Shown here: in pieces, positions 26,416-33,875 of the stretch
Numbering within the stretch: position 1 is the first letter of the stretch
Layout of the letters: every line of letters starts with the position of its first letter
Assembly (NCBI GenBank): GCA_012514145.1
Contig: JAAZAV010000010.1
Location: 60,988-124,987 of the forward strand
Source: Clostridiales bacterium
GTDB lineage: Bacteria; Bacillota; Clostridia; Oscillospirales; CAG-272
Reading direction: 5' to 3'
Length of the DNA stretch: 64,000 bases
Position numbers and translations under genes: made by a program
Notes under the pieces: model-generated
Told to the model about the DNA's origin: nothing
The model's database searches: none
Seen by the model: only the letters and a program-made list of their open reading frames with translations

Positions 26416-26444
26416 TTGATTTCCGCTCTCATATGGTATAGAAT
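26416..26444 (+). promoter_or_regulatory. Probable sigma-A promoter of the GH28-like gene
   Basis: TTGATT and TAGAAT are separated by 17 bases, about 70 bp before the start codon. Confidence 0.6.
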
Positions 26445-26515
26445 GGGTTTATGCAAACTCAATGCAGGGACAGATATGCGGTGCGGAACGCACTTAAAAC
26501 AGAGGAGGATATTAT

Positions 26516-27610
26516 ATGCAAAACGAAAAAGTAATTCGCAGACTTATAGACACCGCTGTCGAAAACGGAACGCGGCAGGCTGTCATAACCGGAGACTATA
26601 CGATAAACGAGACGGTATTTATCCCGTCGGACTTCACGCTGATTCTTGAGAACTGCCACCTCACCATGGCGCCGGAAACCTTCTGCAACATGTTCCGCAA
26701 TGAGCACTGCGGCAGCGATATCGGGAGGACTGTCGAGGGCAGAGACCGCAACATTCGCATCCTCGGCAGAGGCAAAGCCATCCTCGACGGCGGCGAGTAC
26801 AACGGTCTTTCCGAGCGCAATTCGGGCAAGGAGGGCAGACCTCACATCTCGGTGAACAACCTTATCCTCTTTACCAACGTCAACGGCTTCACCATCGAAG
26901 GGCTGCACCTGCGCAATCAGCGTTGGTGGGCGATGAACTTCATATACTGTGCCCACGGCAGGCTGTCGAATATCGACTTCCGCTCGGACGACAGGCGCAG
27001 GCTTGAGGACGGCTCGTTTGTCCGCGGTCTGGAGCGTTCCGCCTACGGCGACGTTTATATCAAAAACTCCGACGGCATCGACCTGCGGCAGGGCTGCCAC
27101 GACATTCTGATTGAGAACATCTCCGGCTTCACCGAGGACGATACCGTGGCGCTCACCGGACTCAACGGCACGCTGGAGAAGTTATATTCGGTGGAGGGTC
27201 TGGATTCGTCCATTTACAATGTCATCATCCGCAATGTTCAGAGCGCCGCCTTCTGCTCCAACGTGCGTCTTCTGAATCAGAGCGGCATAAAGCTGTACAA
27301 CGTGCTTGTTGACGGAGTGATGGACGCTTCAGCCAACAGTCCCCACCTGACGCGGGGCATCTACGCCGTAAGGGTCGGCGACAACCACATGTACGGCGAC
27401 CGCCATTCCACACCAGACGAGACGAGGAACATCACCGTCCGCAATGTATACAGCCGCGGCAGCTGCGCCGTTCAGCTTGCCGGGTCGGTGACCAATCTAA
27501 TTCTTGACAATATCAACATTTTCGACGAGTGTACAGTTGCTGTCGACAACAAGGCAAAGCTGTATAACACCGCGGGAGAGGAAGTAACGCTGGAGGATGT
27601 TCTTGTCTGA
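26516..27610 (+). CDS. GH28-like parallel beta-helix glycosidase (polygalacturonase type)
   Basis: This 364-residue protein has the repeating short-strand pattern of a right-handed parallel beta-helix (FTIEGLHLRNQRWWAMNFIY, ILIENISGFTEDDTVAL, VIIRNVQSAAF). The active-site region resembles GH28: an NSDGIDL motif near residue 183, then EDD near 203. GH28 enzymes hydrolyse polygalacturonate or rhamnogalacturonan by inversion. There is no signal peptide, so it would act on imported pectic oligosaccharides, which is uncommon but known for exo-acting members. GAGGAGGAT precedes the ATG. It is followed at 50 bp by a GDPD gene in the same direction. Confidence 0.78.
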   Translation: MQNEKVIRRLIDTAVENGTRQAVITGDYTINETVFIPSDFTLILENCHLTMAPETFCNMFRNEHCGSDIGRTVEGRDRNIRILGRGKAILDGGEYNGLSERNSGKEGRPHISVNNLILFTNVNGFTIEGLHLRNQRWWAMNFIYCAHGRLSNIDFRSDDRRRLEDGSFVRGLERSAYGDVYIKNSDGIDLRQGCHDILIENISGFTEDDTVALTGLNGTLEKLYSVEGLDSSIYNVIIRNVQSAAFCSNVRLLNQSGIKLYNVLVDGVMDASANSPHLTRGIYAVRVGDNHMYGDRHSTPDETRNITVRNVYSRGSCAVQLAGSVTNLILDNINIFDECTVAVDNKAKLYNTAGEEVTLEDVLV

Positions 27611-27660
27611 CATTCTGATGTTATGATTATATCATCAATTGAATATAATGAGGTATCGAT

Positions 27661-28461
27661 ATGAACTACTGGACACAAAGCGCCGAGAATATCTATGTGG
27701 CAGCCCACAGGGGCTGGTGCGCGAAATATCCCGAGAACACCATGGAAGCCATCCGCGCCGCAGGGGAGCTGGGGGTTGACCAGATTGAGGTCGACATACG
27801 CGTCACCCGTGACGGTGAACTGGTGCTCATACACGACGACACGGTGGACCGCACCACAAACGGCACCGGCAGGGTATGCGACTACACCTTTGAGGAACTG
27901 CGAAAACTCGACGCGGGCTACAGATTTGGGCGCGGGGAGCACGCCGGCGCGATAATCCCAACCCTTGACGAGCTGATGGAATACGCTTCCGCTCTGCCCG
28001 CCATGACCCTTGACCTGGAACTTAAGGTTTATCCCTCCGAAGGGAACGAGGAACTTGCCTATTCGGTATGCGACCGGGTAATCGCCAAGGTGGAGGAATA
28101 CGGTTTTGCCGATCGGGTGGTTCTCAATTCCTTCAGCGCTCTGCTGCATGAGTATATACTCAAAAAATACGGCGACCGCTACCTCCAGCATGTCTACTTC
28201 CCGGAGCGCCACAATCACGGCGCAACAATTTCGCCCTATTCCTACGCCTACTGCGTCTGCATGTTCGGCGACAATTACGGAATGGCTTCTCCCGAGGAAT
28301 TCGCAAAAATGCGGGAGTCGGGGGTGCGCACCTGGGCGGGCGCCGGGGTCAGAGACGCCGAGGGCGTCGATATGGCTATAAAATGCGGCGCCGAGCTGAT
28401 AACCTGCAACAATCCCGACGTGATCCTTTCCCTGCTTCGCCAGCGGGGACGTCACGCCTGA
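27661..28461 (+). CDS. Glycerophosphodiester phosphodiesterase family protein
   Basis: The 266-residue GDPD-fold enzyme splits glycerophosphodiesters to glycerol-3-phosphate and an alcohol. The signature is complete: AAHRGWCAKYPENT at about residue 15, EVDIRVTRDGELVLIHDD at about 43-60 with the metal ligands, and LDLELKVYPSEG near 120. It has no signal peptide, so it is a cytoplasmic form. It lies between the GH28-like gene and sfsA on the same strand with short gaps and may be co-transcribed. GAGGT precedes the ATG. Confidence 0.92.
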   Translation: MNYWTQSAENIYVAAHRGWCAKYPENTMEAIRAAGELGVDQIEVDIRVTRDGELVLIHDDTVDRTTNGTGRVCDYTFEELRKLDAGYRFGRGEHAGAIIPTLDELMEYASALPAMTLDLELKVYPSEGNEELAYSVCDRVIAKVEEYGFADRVVLNSFSALLHEYILKKYGDRYLQHVYFPERHNHGATISPYSYAYCVCMFGDNYGMASPEEFAKMRESGVRTWAGAGVRDAEGVDMAIKCGAELITCNNPDVILSLLRQRGRHA

Positions 28462-28485
28462 CAGGCGTTTTTATCCGCGTTAATT

Positions 28486-29214
28486 GTGAAATACAACAAT
28501 ATCCGCGAGGCGGAGTTCATCAGCCGTCCCAACCGCTTCGTAGCCGAGGTGCTGCTTGACGGTGAGGCGGAGACGGTGCATGTGAAAAACACCGGCCGCT
28601 GCCGCGAACTGCTGATTCCCGGCAGCCGGGTGAGCCTGTTCGACTCCGGAAACTCAGCGCGCAAGACAAGATATGACCTTGTATCGGTATACAAAAAGGG
28701 GCTGGGCTGGGTCAATATCGACAGTCAGGCGCCCAACGCCGCAATGCTGGAGTGGCTGGAATCTTCGCCGGGCTTTTTCGGTGAGATCGATGCCATTCAT
28801 CCCGAGTATACCCGGGGTGGTTCGAGGGTGGATTTCATGCTGCACCCGAAGAGCAGCGGACGAAAAATCCTCATCGAGGTCAAGGGATGTACGCTTGAGA
28901 TCGGAGGGATCGGTTATTTCCCCGACGCTCCCACCGAGCGGGGAGTCAAACACCTGCGGGAGCTTGCCGATGCGGCGGGCGAGGGTTTTGAATGCTATAT
29001 CGCCTTCGTCATAGCCCTGCCTAAAGTGGTGAAGGTTGTGCCCAATATTGAAACCCACCGGGAATTCGGCAGGGCGCTTTGTGACGCGCTGAATGCCGGT
29101 GTGCGGGCGCTCTGTCTGCCCTGCGAGGTGACACCCGATTCGCTTAGGATTATCGGCGTGTCCGAGGCTCTACGGACAGACCTTTTTCCGGAACCCCATA
29201 TGCCGCAGAGCTGA
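28486..29214 (+). CDS. sfsA: SfsA-family DNA/RNA nuclease
   Basis: SfsA was first described as a sugar fermentation stimulation protein and is now named as a nuclease with an N-terminal OB-like part and a PD-(D/E)XK-like core. The 242-residue product has normal length and signature segments HVKNTGRCRELLIPG, DFMLHP and ILIEVKGCTLE, the last holding the ExK of the nuclease motif, followed by FPDAPTERG and KHLRELAD. It begins at a GTG with only a weak ribosome binding site, 24 bp after the GDPD gene, which suggests read-through expression. Confidence 0.92.
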   Translation: MKYNNIREAEFISRPNRFVAEVLLDGEAETVHVKNTGRCRELLIPGSRVSLFDSGNSARKTRYDLVSVYKKGLGWVNIDSQAPNAAMLEWLESSPGFFGEIDAIHPEYTRGGSRVDFMLHPKSSGRKILIEVKGCTLEIGGIGYFPDAPTERGVKHLRELADAAGEGFECYIAFVIALPKVVKVVPNIETHREFGRALCDALNAGVRALCLPCEVTPDSLRIIGVSEALRTDLFPEPHMPQS

Positions 29215-29261
29215 CATGGCAGACTGTCCGGATTATCTACCGCAAACATTTCTTTAAAATT

Positions 29262-29306
29262 ACACAACCGTCCGAGAGGTTTTACCCAAACGGACGGCTG
29301 TGTTTG
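29262..29306 (+). terminator. Probable bidirectional terminator
   Basis: The hairpin with inner stem CCGTCCG/CGGACGG and outer ACACA/TGTGT lies between the convergent sfsA and oxidoreductase genes; T-rich bases follow on both strands but the runs are short. Confidence 0.5.
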
Positions 29307-29334
29307 CAATTATGATTATGATTATGCTATATGC

Positions 29335-30582
29335 TTATCTGCCGAACTCAGCGAGATAGAGCCGGAGCTGTTCATCGGTGGGGCGGTAGTCGGGGTTGGT
29401 GCATACCGGGTAGTTCGGTTCGGAGCCGTCGGTGCCCCAGAAGGTGGTGAGACGGTCGTTCTCATACCGGCGGCGGCATTCCTCCAGGTGGAAATCGGGA
29501 ACCTCATAGGCTTTGCCGTTCTCCATCATGGAGCGATGAGCCAGGATTCCGACCGAGGACATGGCGACCGCCGAGTGAACATGGAAGGGATGTCCGGGCT
29601 GGCGTCCTTCCTCAATACACTCGAGGAACATGCGGGCGGTCAGATAGTCCGAGCCTCCGTGTCCGCTGCTGACTATCAGCTCCTCGTCCTTGTCGTTCCA
29701 TTTGGGGTCATACAGGTTGTTCTCCTCCATACCTTCGGGTTTTGACCAGCTGTTGTAGCGCAGCATGATCTTCGAGCCCATGCCACGGATATTCTCTATC
29801 TGACCCTCGGTGCCGCAGATGCGGTAGGCGTTGTGATGAGCGCCGAAGGCGGCGCAGCCGGTGACTCGGAAGATCGAGCCGTCGTCGTTATGGGTGGTAA
29901 TCACAGCCACACGGTCGGCGCTGAAGGAGGCGCGGGGCACACCCTCGGTTATCGGGTCATAAACGGCGAAGGCGGTGAGCGTTTTCGGGGTGGCGCCGGT
30001 GGCGCACATAACCGGACCCAGAGAGTGGGTGATGTAGTGAGCGCGGGAGATATGGTTGCGCCAGTGCTTAGTAAAGTAGTTGTAGGTGCGCATGAAACCG
30101 ATATCCCCGGCGGGACCGGGATGGTTGTACTCGCCTTCAGCGTAGAGGATCCTGCCGAGGGTGCCGCCCCTGACTACGCGCTGCATTTCGCGGTTGAAAA
30201 TCATCTGCGGGTAGTTCTCGGCAAGGAGATAAATCACATCCGGGTGCTTCTCGGCGGCGCGGATAAGCTCCACGCCCTCCGCCATGGTGCCGTTGGAGAT
30301 ACACTCGGAATAGACGTGTATGCCCCGCTCCATGCAGCGGATCGCGTAGGGTGCGTGCTCGTGGAAATAGTTGGCGAGCACCATGCCGTCCATGTCGTGT
30401 TCGATGAAGGCGTCAAAATCCTCGTATTCGGCGATGCCGCCGCCCAGCGACTTCACGGCGTTCTCACGGCGCTCCTTGTGGAAATCGCAGATGGCGGTGA
30501 TTTCGCAGCCCAGAAGCTGGAAATTGCGTGCTATGCCGGCGCCCCGTCCGGCTCCGAAAATGCCTATCCTGTACTTCTTCAT
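29335..30582 (-). CDS. Gfo/Idh/MocA-family oxidoreductase-like protein
   Basis: This 415-residue protein has an N-terminal Rossmann fold (IGIFGAGRGAGIARN, then ITAICDFHKERRE) and a C-terminal alpha/beta domain of the Gfo/Idh/MocA family, whose members oxidise or reduce sugars and inositols with NAD(P). The usual EKP motif, whose lysine is catalytic, is replaced here by YSECISNG (about residue 92), so ordinary dehydrogenase chemistry is doubtful. Some relatives use bound NAD for glycoside cleavage or are non-catalytic. GAGGT precedes the ATG. It lies 64 bp after the MocA-like nucleotidyltransferase gene on the same strand. Confidence 0.82.
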   Translation of the reverse strand: MKKYRIGIFGAGRGAGIARNFQLLGCEITAICDFHKERRENAVKSLGGGIAEYEDFDAFIEHDMDGMVLANYFHEHAPYAIRCMERGIHVYSECISNGTMAEGVELIRAAEKHPDVIYLLAENYPQMIFNREMQRVVRGGTLGRILYAEGEYNHPGPAGDIGFMRTYNYFTKHWRNHISRAHYITHSLGPVMCATGATPKTLTAFAVYDPITEGVPRASFSADRVAVITTHNDDGSIFRVTGCAAFGAHHNAYRICGTEGQIENIRGMGSKIMLRYNSWSKPEGMEENNLYDPKWNDKDEELIVSSGHGGSDYLTARMFLECIEEGRQPGHPFHVHSAVAMSSVGILAHRSMMENGKAYEVPDFHLEECRRRYENDRLTTFWGTDGSEPNYPVCTNPDYRPTDEQLRLYLAEFGR

Positions 30583-30646
30583 AATGTGTACCTCTTTCTG
30601 TTAATTCGCTTTTTACAGCTGTTGATTGATTCGCTTTTATTTATTA

Positions 30647-31234
30647 TTATGGTGTGTCTATGTCTTCAAGCTCTCCCGGACAGCAGAAAACGTCGATATG
30701 CCCCCGTGGGTCACGCTCGATATGCCGCCGCATGACGGACTTTCCGCCCCGGTCGCCCTCCAGCGCCGACAGTTCATCCGCAAGCGATGCGGCAAAGAGC
30801 ACGGGATTCCCCCGCACTGTTTCGCCCGCTTCATCCCGGCAGGAGAGGCAGGCGGTGATAGGCTTCTCACGGACGGTATCAAGCAGGCGCAGAATGCTGT
30901 CGGCGGTGAGGTTCGGCTGATCGGCTACGGCGAACATGAGATAGTCGCCGTACTCAAGCCTTCCCGCCGCGGCAATACCCGCCCGTATGCTGTGCGATAC
31001 GCCGAGTTTGCTGTCGGGGCATGGAACGGCGCGGATGCTGTCATTTTTGCAGGCGGCGGCTATCTCATCCCAGCAGGTGACGAGATAAACAGTACAGTCG
31101 CCGCGCCGGTCTGCGGCGGCAGTCAAAGCGTCCAGACCGTGACGGTAAAGGAGTTTTTCCTTATAGAGCGTCAGCAGCTTATTCGCGCCGTAACGCCGCG
31201 ACATGCCCGCGGCGAGATATATAATGTGTATCAT
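30647..31234 (-). CDS. MocA-like NTP transferase (molybdenum cofactor cytidylyltransferase type)
   Basis: This 195-residue nucleotidyltransferase has the nucleotide-binding start IIYLAAGMSRRYGANKLL and the metal-binding segment FAVADQPNLTADSIL (about residue 100), followed by GNPVLFAASLADELSALEGD. MocA-type enzymes attach CMP to molybdopterin for hydroxylases of the xanthine dehydrogenase family, which fits the three hydroxylase subunit genes further upstream. The first part of this gene is duplicated as a broken copy directly after the hydroxylase large subunit, so the two were probably once adjacent with an ATGA overlap. The ribosome binding site is weak, as expected for a coupled gene now separated from its partner. 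Confidence 0.82.
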   Translation of the reverse strand: MIHIIYLAAGMSRRYGANKLLTLYKEKLLYRHGLDALTAAADRRGDCTVYLVTCWDEIAAACKNDSIRAVPCPDSKLGVSHSIRAGIAAAGRLEYGDYLMFAVADQPNLTADSILRLLDTVREKPITACLSCRDEAGETVRGNPVLFAASLADELSALEGDRGGKSVMRRHIERDPRGHIDVFCCPGELEDIDTP

Positions 31235-31266
31235 TTCCCGTCTTTATCCGTCCCGCATAGAGTCGA
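31123..31266 (-). repeat. Direct repeat, copy 1 (5' end of the MocA-like gene plus remnant of the hydroxylase 3' end)
   Basis: This stretch matches 33734-33875 in the same orientation. Over 31171-31240 the two differ at one base in 70; outside that core they diverge with small indels. The bases before the start codon resemble the hydroxylase 3' end, reading D-S-M-R-D-G before a stop, against D-L-L-R-D-G in the intact gene. The copies bound a block with two membrane-protein genes. Confidence 0.85.
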
Positions 31267-31390
31267 TATATATTGCCTCGGATCGAAGCGGATTTTTTCT
31301 CTTCTTTCTCTGTCACCGCAGGTAATTGGAATAAGATAAGCGGCAAAATCGGTAAATCCGTATAAGTGCAGTTTTATTACACAAACATTT

Positions 31391-32500
31391 TCACTGCCAT
31401 ATCATATTTGCGTATATCCTCTGCATCCTTGCATCCGGGAAGCGCAGGTCGATAAATCGCCAGAAGGCATTTGCAGCCTCTATGCCGTCGATTCGCTGCG
31501 ACCAGCGCAAAATCGCGATGAAGGTCACAACCGCGTTGAAAACGAAGAATGCCAGCAGAACCCAAGTCATTATCCTGCCGACTTTGTTTGGGATTTTAAG
31601 CATCAGCGCCGCGATGCGCGGATAAAGGTTTTTAAGCCAGAACACACCGAGAAAACCCCAGAAGACCGAATACATAAGGCATATTCTTCCGTTAAGGTTA
31701 AACGGATGACCCGAATAATCCCATGACCGCGAACCGAATACCGCTTCCTGCGCCCATGAGCAGACATATTCCACAATCGAGCCGATAAGCATCCCGGTGG
31801 CAAACGGAAGCAGCCGGCTGCGGTTGCGGTATCTGTACAGCCCCGCGGTTATCGCCACCGCGCCGAGACCGTAAAGCAGGTTGAACGGTCCGTACACCAG
31901 CCCGGAACGGCTTTCAAGATATCCCTTGTTTACAAGGCACCACAAAAGTTCTATTATAACGCCGACAAAGGAACCGGTGTAGAATATCAGAAGCAGCTTG
32001 TATATATTAAGCCCGTGAGTGAAATGGTCTTTCTGCTGCTCCACAAGGTCGATATAGGCATTTGCCGGGGCACGCCTTATAAATTTCAAACGGGTTTTGC
32101 GGCGGCTTTTTACGAGATCATTGAACCTTGCGCCGGTTTCGTCCGCCATACGAACCAAAATCGCCGCGGCACGGTGAAGGTTTTCGGCAGCCCTGAAATA
32201 TGACTGTGATTTCTGCTCAGCTTCCTCCCTGAAGACGGAGGGATCCTTTGCCGTAGTCATCTCGGCATAAAAAGACTGTATCTCTTCAAAATCGTCGCCG
32301 ACCTCGTTGAGAGTTTCTACAGAAAGCTTTTCGATATCGGAAATCCGGCTTTCGGAAGTCAGGGATCTTTTCGAAGGTTTTGTGTTTGGTGTGTCATTAT
32401 CCAACAGCTTTTCGGAGCCGAGAGTAACGGTTTCTGACAGCCTTTCGATATACGGAAAGCTTTTTCTTTCGGTTTTATCATCGGTTTTAACGCTTTTCAA
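31391..32500 (-). CDS. Putative ABC transporter permease of the CmpB/type IV family
   Basis: The 369-residue protein has a soluble N-terminal half of about 170 residues that is polar and probably helical, then five to six membrane helices with the family pattern IYKLLLIFYTGSFVGVIIEL, SGLVYGPFNLLYGLGAV, IVEYVCSWAQEAVFGSRSWD and FNLNGRICLMYSVFWG. I recognise this as the putative ABC-transporter type IV (CmpB) family; its function is unknown and ABC membership is doubtful. The extended N-terminus is unusual. It follows the AI-2E-type gene by four bases, so the two form an operon inside the repeat-bounded block. Confidence 0.75.
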   Translation of the reverse strand: MKSVKTDDKTERKSFPYIERLSETVTLGSEKLLDNDTPNTKPSKRSLTSESRISDIEKLSVETLNEVGDDFEEIQSFYAEMTTAKDPSVFREEAEQKSQSYFRAAENLHRAAAILVRMADETGARFNDLVKSRRKTRLKFIRRAPANAYIDLVEQQKDHFTHGLNIYKLLLIFYTGSFVGVIIELLWCLVNKGYLESRSGLVYGPFNLLYGLGAVAITAGLYRYRNRSRLLPFATGMLIGSIVEYVCSWAQEAVFGSRSWDYSGHPFNLNGRICLMYSVFWGFLGVFWLKNLYPRIAALMLKIPNKVGRIMTWVLLAFFVFNAVVTFIAILRWSQRIDGIEAANAFWRFIDLRFPDARMQRIYANMIWQ

Positions 32501-32504
32501 AAAA

Positions 32505-33653
32505 TCACTCCTGTTCCAAGGTTGTTTGTGTATGACATTTCTTTATACGGCGCCGTCTTATATCAACGCGGGCGAGTTTATAAAGTCCGGAGGTCAGCGG
32601 TACTCCAAGCAGCATCCCCAATATTCCGCCAAGACCGCCGCCTACGGTTACCGCCGCTAAAACCAAAAGTCCGGGAAGCTTGAGCGATGCCCCGACGACA
32701 CGCGGGTATATGAGATTGCCTTCAAGCTGCTGAAGCACAATGATAAAGACGATAAATATCAGAGCTTTAGCAGGCGATTGGGTAGATATCATAAACGCTC
32801 CCACCGAAGCGCCGATATACGCTCCGGCTATCGGAATAAGGGCGGTGAAACCGATAAGTGAGCCTATCATCGAAGCGTATGGCAGGCGTATTATATACAT
32901 TCCGATGGTGCAGAGAACTCCGAGAATGACCGCCTCAATGCATTGTCCGCTTATAAAGCGCCGGAAGGCGACATTGAATTTGCGAAGCACAAAGTAAATC
33001 AAACGGGTACGGGTATCCCCGAGATACAACTTTGAAACTTCCTTTATGGAGCTCAACAACCAATCCTTCCCGGACAGAAGGTATATTGAGAAAACAACCC
33101 CGACAACAGCTGTTACCATGCCGGAGAAAGCTGAAGAGAACGCGTTGACAATGGTGTCAATAGTTCCACCGAGCCCGCTCTGCACCAGCGTCACAGACTT
33201 GTTTATCAGCTCTTCCCAGTTTATCTCAGGCAGCTTGTCATTGATTTGGTTCCAGACCTCCGGGTCGACATTCTTGGAAAGCCATATTGTAATGTCTTTG
33301 TAAACATCCGGCGTTTTAGATGCAATCAGCCGGATGCAGGCAATCAGCTCGGGGATTATCATGCCGATGATAATCGAGCTGACGGCGATGACCGAAAGAA
33401 AGGCAAGGAGCATCGAAACCGGCCTTGCCAAAGCTTTCAGCCATTTCGCTTTTGCTTTAGCAAACAGCTTTTTTTCGTAAGAGCTCATGAGCATATTTAC
33501 TGCATAAGCAATTATCATCCCGAAAAAAATCGGCGCCATCGCCTTGAACAGGAGCTTCGCCCCGTCGGCTATCAAGTCCCAGTATCTGAGCGCAAGACAG
33601 AAAAGCAGCGCTGTTGCACCGAGTTTCAGCGCGTATTTGTAATCAAATTTCAT
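32505..33653 (-). CDS. AI-2E family transporter (PerM/YtvI type)
   Basis: This 382-residue integral membrane protein has about eight helices and a central soluble part. Family features include the N-terminal helix ahead of LFKAMAPIFFGMIIAYAVNM, the region IRLPYASMIGSLIGFTALIP, and the final VGASLKLPGLLVLAAVTVGG and GILGMLLGVP. Family members are linked to autoinducer export, Na+/H+ exchange or sporulation; the name says little about the substrate. It is the first gene of a two-gene unit; a short AGGG binding site precedes the ATG, and no strong promoter is visible just upstream. Confidence 0.85.
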   Translation of the reverse strand: MKFDYKYALKLGATALLFCLALRYWDLIADGAKLLFKAMAPIFFGMIIAYAVNMLMSSYEKKLFAKAKAKWLKALARPVSMLLAFLSVIAVSSIIIGMIIPELIACIRLIASKTPDVYKDITIWLSKNVDPEVWNQINDKLPEINWEELINKSVTLVQSGLGGTIDTIVNAFSSAFSGMVTAVVGVVFSIYLLSGKDWLLSSIKEVSKLYLGDTRTRLIYFVLRKFNVAFRRFISGQCIEAVILGVLCTIGMYIIRLPYASMIGSLIGFTALIPIAGAYIGASVGAFMISTQSPAKALIFIVFIIVLQQLEGNLIYPRVVGASLKLPGLLVLAAVTVGGGLGGILGMLLGVPLTSGLYKLARVDIRRRRIKKCHTQTTLEQE

Positions 33654-33733
33654 GATACCCTATAAGGTTTCCAGTAAATTTAAACGAAGTTGCATTAGTA
33701 ATAAGTGTCCGAGGAAATGTATCTCAAATTTTA

Positions 33734-33844
33734 TCAAAGCGTCCAGACCGTGACGGTAAAGGGCTTGCCTTTATACATGGTCAGCGGCTTATTCGCGCCG
33801 TAACGCCGCGACATGCCCGCGGCGAGATATATAATGTGTATCAT
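33734..33844 (-). pseudogene. Truncated, frameshifted copy of the MocA-like gene start
   Basis: The ATG overlaps the TGA stop of the hydroxylase large subunit gene (ATGA). The first 19 codons are identical in product to the intact MocA-like gene (MIHIIYLAAGMSRRYGANK); a one-base deletion then shifts the frame and a TGA follows at codon 37. Nothing of the rest of the gene is left. It marks the former position of the nucleotidyltransferase gene directly after the hydroxylase. Confidence 0.85.
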
Positions 33845-33875
33845 TTCCCGCCTTTTCCGTCCCGCAGAAGGTCGA
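33734..33875 (-). repeat. Direct repeat, copy 2 (hydroxylase 3' end plus broken MocA-like start)
   Basis: This is the partner of 31123-31266, about 2.61 kb away in the same orientation. This copy keeps the intact hydroxylase C-terminus, while copy 1 keeps the intact MocA-like gene, so each side preserves one half of an ancestral junction. Confidence 0.85.

Noticed and set aside
29833..30735. 300-codon plus-strand open frame opposite the oxidoreductase gene
   Set aside because: It is an antisense shadow rich in Gly/Ala/Val; the opposite strand has a complete Rossmann-fold protein.
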